NCBI GenBank assembly: GCA_947097535.1
Contig: CAMURM010000048.1
Span: forward strand, 1-8,574
Direction: 5' to 3'
Source of the DNA: an uncultured Selenomonas sp.
GTDB taxonomy: Bacteria > Bacillota > Negativicutes > Selenomonadales > Selenomonadaceae
Length of the DNA stretch: 8,574 bases
Shown here piece after piece: positions 5,993 through 8,574 of the stretch. Numbering within the stretch: position 1 is the stretch's first letter; every line of letters begins with the position of its first letter. The translations under genes were made by a program, and so were the position numbers. The notes under the pieces were generated by a model. That model did no database searches. It worked only from the letters and a program-made list of their open reading frames with translations, and was not told where the DNA came from.

Positions 5993-6144
5993 AAATGCCT
6001 GCACAACGCCGTGGTCGGTAACGGCTACTGCCTTCCATCCCCAATCGGCAGCCGTGAAATGAGTTCTCTCACAGAGCGTACGGATTCCATTTCACTCATT
6101 TGCGTATGAACACGGAGTTCACCCCTTTTGGCATCGGCTGTATC
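5993..6144 (-). pseudogene. polC: Decayed fragment of PolC (PHP-domain region)
   Basis: Minus-strand translation from 6144 reads DTADAKRGELRVHTQMSEME and continues SVRSVRELISR to about 6053. A one-base deletion then shifts the frame, and from 6052 it reads AADWGWKAVAVTDHGVVQAF to 5993. This is the start of the PHP domain of the Gram-positive-type replicative polymerase PolC, where the usual form is KRVELHxHTxMSxMD, a helix, then WGHKAIAITDHGVVQAF. Damage is plain: one missing base near 6053, the first His of the HxH metal motif changed to Arg (ELRVHT), a TAG in frame at 6175-6177, and no polC-like sequence after QAF. About 50 codons of a gene normally of around 1,400 codons survive. The intact polC must be elsewhere in the genome. 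How a piece came here, by duplication or through a mobile element, is unknown. Confidence 0.85.
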
Positions 6145-6259
6145 ACGCCTCATGCCATCGCCGGAAAGCACCGTCTACATACACCTTCTGTAAAAATCTT
6201 TATTGCACACAAATTCGACACATAGTTCCAATTCAGGCGAAAAACATTGACGGCTCGGC

Positions 6260-7030
6260 TCACACATCTTTCGACGCAACGCCTGCGTGATGCATTTCAT
6301 ACGCAGAAAACATCAGTATCTCATTCGCTTCACATAGCTCGACCTGCCACAAAATATCAACCTCTCCTTGGAAGCAGTCGGCGACGGATTCCACCTTTTT
6401 CGCAATATCATAGAGACTAAGTTCTGCTCCTGTCCCTCGGAAGATGAGCTGCACACCCCGCACCGTTCGATTCGCGGCAGGCATTTCTTCCCAAAGCAGA
6501 TGTTCTAGAGAGATACACCGAAGATCTCCTTTCGTCGACGCAAGCATCGGGAGAATATCCCGCCTATCTACACCGACCAGTTGGATATTCATCGGCGTCC
6601 ATAGACCTGATGCGATTATGCAAGCCTTTGCCGCTGCCTCATCTGCAAAGTACATAAGAATCGGTCTGATGCAGCCGTCATCATCCTCCTGCAGTGCAGT
6701 CAGCCGCTCTGCACATGCGACAAAGTCACCCTCAGAAGCTGTACGATAGATGCAGAGTATATCCTGCTGCCGCAATATCTCGAACGGGATCGTCATCGCC
6801 TGCGCATCCGAAAGCAGCATGGTATGGGGCAGCGATACCTCTTCCGCCGAGATGGACGTATCATCCTCCTGTTCTGATTCGGAGGAAAATTGACACACCG
6901 GCATACCGAGGAGCGGCGCACACTTTTCCATGCGGGAATAATATCGCGCCAGCGCAGAAAAGATGCGCTCATCCGCACAGGTAAGGATCACACCACTGTC
7001 CTGCAGAATATTTTCTGTATATGGCATCAT
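6260..7030 (-). CDS. Uncharacterised protein with FtsZ C-terminal-domain-like end
   Basis: A 256-residue soluble protein. Residues about 188-246 (RTVRGVQLIF, GTGAELSLYDIAKKVESVAD, then VDILWQVELCEANEILMFSA) follow the order of the FtsZ C-terminal domain: a GVLxNITGG strand, an LSLYEVxEAxxIV helix, an NxIFGxV strand and a final VTVIATGF-like strand. The N-terminal 185 residues contain no GGGTGTG tubulin signature loop or other nucleotide site I can see; residues 50-65 are acidic and probably a linker. So it is not a working FtsZ GTPase. It may be a derived FtsZ-like family member or a protein that docks on FtsZ. The start ATG (7028-7030) overlaps the stop of the upstream gene in ATGA, indicating coupling; a second ATG follows directly. 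The function is unknown and the family link rests on pattern recognition. Confidence 0.65.
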   Translation of the reverse strand: MMPYTENILQDSGVILTCADERIFSALARYYSRMEKCAPLLGMPVCQFSSESEQEDDTSISAEEVSLPHTMLLSDAQAMTIPFEILRQQDILCIYRTASEGDFVACAERLTALQEDDDGCIRPILMYFADEAAAKACIIASGLWTPMNIQLVGVDRRDILPMLASTKGDLRCISLEHLLWEEMPAANRTVRGVQLIFRGTGAELSLYDIAKKVESVADCFQGEVDILWQVELCEANEILMFSAYEMHHAGVASKDV

Positions 7031-7344
7031 GTTCTTTCCCTTTCCTCTATTCTTCGTTCGTCGCTTGCTGCGAATTCCCCACGATCATGCTTCGGCCAGA
7101 ATTTGATATGTTCCTCATCCTTGATATTTGTGCAATTCACGTTTTCTATGAGCTGAATTGCAGCCTGTGATTCAGCCTGCTGCTTCTCCGATTTGCGTAA
7201 TGCCCCGCATAGTATGGGCTGCAATCCGTCACAAAAATCCATGTACCTCAATGTACCGAAAAAATCTCCGGTCAGCTTATCCTCCAAACTGTCGGATAAG
7301 TTCGAGCCGGATCGGCTGATTTTTCCATAAAATTCCTCGACCAT
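7027..7344 (-). CDS. Small protein resembling the N-terminus of a nuclease-like family
   Basis: A 105-residue protein beginning MVEEFYGKISRSGSNLSDSLEDKLTGDFFG, with LRYMDF and HIKFWPK later. From memory, SNLSDxLEDxLTGDFFGxLRY followed by a FWPK segment is the opening of larger proteins with a predicted PD-(D/E)XK-type nuclease core. Here no catalytic D...ExK follows: after FWPKHDRGEF the sequence becomes a charged tail (ASDERRIEERERT) and stops. It may therefore be a truncated remnant, or a stand-alone regulatory piece. An AAGGAGG site 5 bases before the ATG at 7342-7344 decides the start, and the stop overlaps the next gene by four bases, so it looks expressed. The nuclease link is tentative. 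Confidence 0.55.
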   Translation of the reverse strand: MVEEFYGKISRSGSNLSDSLEDKLTGDFFGTLRYMDFCDGLQPILCGALRKSEKQQAESQAAIQLIENVNCTNIKDEEHIKFWPKHDRGEFAASDERRIEERERT

Positions 7345-7389
7345 GAGGACCTCCTTAAGGATCCGTTGACACTCCCGCCCCAATTCACG

Positions 7390-7470
7390 TTATTCCATCT
7401 CACCTGACAGATACTTCTTTCCCATATCCCTTACCGCCTTACGAATCGCATCCCACAGGCTTTTTGGGCT
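7390..7470 (-). pseudogene. 3' relic of an upstream operon gene
   Basis: The minus strand has an open stretch of 26 codons that reads like a real C-terminus: it starts SPKSLWDAIRK and ends KKYLSGEME before TAA at 7390-7392. An in-frame TAG (7471-7473) precedes it and there is no start with a ribosome binding site. It lies 45 bases before the nuclease-like gene, the spacing of an operon neighbour. I take it as the tail of a deleted gene; the family is not recognised. Confidence 0.4.
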
Positions 7471-7492
7471 CTAAGATCTCCGCATATGTTAT

Positions 7493-7501
7493 AGTATAGC
7501 A
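7493..7501 (-). promoter_or_regulatory. Extended -10 promoter for the coupled gene pair
   Basis: Minus strand TGCTATACT: a TATACT -10 box with the TG extension, which can work without a good -35 box; none is seen at 17 bases. It would start transcription near 7486, giving a leader of about 140 bases that runs through the 7390-7470 relic to the gene at 7344. Confidence 0.45.
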
Positions 7502-7588
7502 TATCCGATGTTAAAAATTTTTGCCTTTGCGATTTTCAAAAATCCTCTTTTTGCTCCATATTGCGACACACGCACTTCCATATACTCC

Positions 7589-7617
7589 TTGACCTTTTTG
7601 CCGGCAACTGCTATCTT
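7589..7617 (+). promoter_or_regulatory. Promoter upstream of the histidine kinase
   Basis: TTGACC (7589-7594), a 17-base spacer and TATCTT (7612-7617) with a TG one base before the -10. The leader would be about 90 bases. This implies that the kinase gene is the first gene of its transcript, rather than following a response regulator as is usual. Confidence 0.5.
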
Positions 7618-7714
7618 GGAAGAAGCGGAGGCGGAAACGTGTCCGTCAGCCGGCGAATTAAGCGCCTTGGGAAGCAGCTTGACCTTGTTGCGGTAAACGA
7701 AAAAGGAGGCCTCC

Positions 7715-8574
7715 ATGCTCAAACTCCGAGACATTTCCCTCAAACATCGCATCCTCATGACCAACTTCCTGATGATCGCGCTTCCCGTCGGCTTCCTGCT
7801 CGTACTCGGCGGACTGCTCTTCGCAGGGCTCAAGACGACGGGCACGGTACGCGAAGCGGAGCTGGCGCTGCTCTGGCAGGAAAAGCGCGAGCCACTCTCC
7901 ATCCAGTTCGCCGTGAGCTCGCTCAAGTCGAAGGCGGATCGCGGCAAGAAGCTCATCGACATGGAAGCGGACTGCCGCGCGCTCGAACGCTGGGGCATCG
8001 CGAGCCTCATCGCGAAGAACGATGAGGTCGTCTACACCTCGCCGGGCGCCGACCCCGAGGAGCTCCTGCAAAGCGTGCAGGCGCTTGCGGACGGCTCCCC
8101 CTCCTTCCTGCGCTGGGACGAGCAAGGCTTCGCGCTCCTCTACCGCGTGGAAAAGACGCGCACCATCATCATCGCGCGCGGCGCCATCCCCTTCCACGAG
8201 CGCGTGCCGAAGCAGGAGAATCCCCTGCACGACGTTCTGGAAATCCTCGCCTACCTCCTCCTCGCCGGCATATCGCTCGTCATCATCGCGCTCGGCCGCT
8301 ACCTCGCGCGCCTGCTCTCCGAGCAGATCATTTCGCCCTTGGAAAAGCTCAAGCTCGCCGCCGACGAGATCCGCCGCGGCAACCTCGACGCCTCGCCCGC
8401 CATCGATTCGGCGGACGAGATCGGCGCGGTCGGCCGCTCCTTCGACTTCATGCGGCAGGCGCTCAAAGAGGAAAAGGCGCGGCGCGAAAAGTATGACGAG
8501 AACCGCAAGGAACTCATCGCGGGCATCTCGCACGATCTCGCGACGCCCCTGACCGCCATCAAGGGCTACGCGAG
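7715..8574 (+). CDS. Sensor histidine kinase, N-terminal 286 residues (cut by window edge)
   Basis: Membrane sensor of a two-component system that autophosphorylates a histidine and passes the phosphate to a response regulator. Seen in order: a first membrane helix (about 14-38), an extracytoplasmic sensor region of about 135 residues (38-172) with no family I recognise, a second membrane helix (about 174-195), a HAMP linker (198-250) with ISPLEKLKLAADEIRRGNL and DEIGAVGRSFDFM, and a HisKA helix with the H-box GISHDLATPLTAIKGYA. The phosphorylated residue is His273. The ATPase domain is outside the window. The ATG at 7715 follows AAAAGGAGG with a 5-base spacer, inside the palindrome GGAGGCCTCC (7705-7714). 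The H-box has Ala where Arg is most common (SHDLRTPLT), a variant also found in working kinases. Confidence 0.93.
   Translation, partial: MLKLRDISLKHRILMTNFLMIALPVGFLLVLGGLLFAGLKTTGTVREAELALLWQEKREPLSIQFAVSSLKSKADRGKKLIDMEADCRALERWGIASLIAKNDEVVYTSPGADPEELLQSVQALADGSPSFLRWDEQGFALLYRVEKTRTIIIARGAIPFHERVPKQENPLHDVLEILAYLLLAGISLVIIALGRYLARLLSEQIISPLEKLKLAADEIRRGNLDASPAIDSADEIGAVGRSFDFMRQALKEEKARREKYDENRKELIAGISHDLATPLTAIKGYA

Noticed and set aside
6145..6259. Possible extension of the polC relic or a small gene upstream of it
   Set aside because: The frame is broken by TAG at 6175-6177 and the residues before DTADAKR do not match PolC clearly, so I did not extend the relic.
7508..7696. 62-codon plus-strand frame upstream of the kinase
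   Set aside because: It has no ribosome binding site, overlaps the proposed kinase promoter, and its composition is not protein-like.
7489..7719. Minus-strand frame (MEASFFVYRNKVKLLPKAL...) opposite the kinase leader
   Set aside because: Its composition is somewhat protein-like and a GGAG lies upstream, but it covers the kinase start, ribosome binding site and promoter, and no family is recognised. A relic cannot be excluded.

Overview
The window reads as a chromosomal segment of a Firmicute, most likely a Negativicute of the Selenomonas type. The reasons are the gap-pgk-tpiA operon order, strong AGGAGG-type ribosome binding sites, G/C-ending codons in the housekeeping genes, and a relic of a Gram-positive-type polC gene. 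The taxon is an inference from style and gene content, not from a database match.

Layout. Positions 1-2990 (minus strand) hold the lower-glycolysis operon gap, pgk, tpiA, with tpiA cut by the window edge. A clear minus-strand promoter lies upstream of gap, and hairpins lie in both intercistronic gaps. Back to back with that promoter is a strong plus-strand promoter for a gene encoding five near-identical 42-residue repeats (3286-4116). It is followed after 40 bases by a Panacea-domain (DUF4065) antitoxin-like gene, which overlaps by one base a 153-residue protein that is the probable toxin. A 15-bp-stem terminator ends this unit. Convergent to it is a membrane-anchored PepSY-type protein (5105-5764, minus). 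Its putative promoter has a good -10, no -35, and four 11-bp-phased repeats upstream, the architecture of a response-regulator-activated promoter.

Positions 5765-6259 contain no intact gene. They hold the PepSY promoter and phased repeats, a 13-bp palindrome, and a decayed frameshifted fragment of the PHP domain of PolC. Positions 6260-7344 (minus) hold two translationally coupled small genes. The first looks like a stand-alone N-terminal piece of a nuclease-like protein. The second has a C-terminal third resembling the C-terminal domain of FtsZ/tubulin without any visible GTPase domain. Upstream, 7390-7470 is a short 3' gene relic. By eye this 5.9-7.5 kb stretch is more A/T-rich than its surroundings and looks like an eroded accessory or defence-type island. 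Positions 7345-7714 hold that relic, an extended -10 promoter on the minus strand and a plus-strand promoter. The window ends inside a sensor histidine kinase (7715 to edge, plus strand).

Working together: the glycolysis genes are one unit. The repeat protein, antitoxin and toxin are probably one transcript. The PepSY gene and the histidine kinase may be functionally linked, since PepSY envelope proteins are often controlled by two-component systems, but nothing in the window proves it. The strongest candidates for something undescribed are the 42-residue repeat protein joined to a toxin-antitoxin pair, the PepSY domain split by a long low-complexity insert, and the coupled FtsZ-C-like/nuclease-N-like gene pair.
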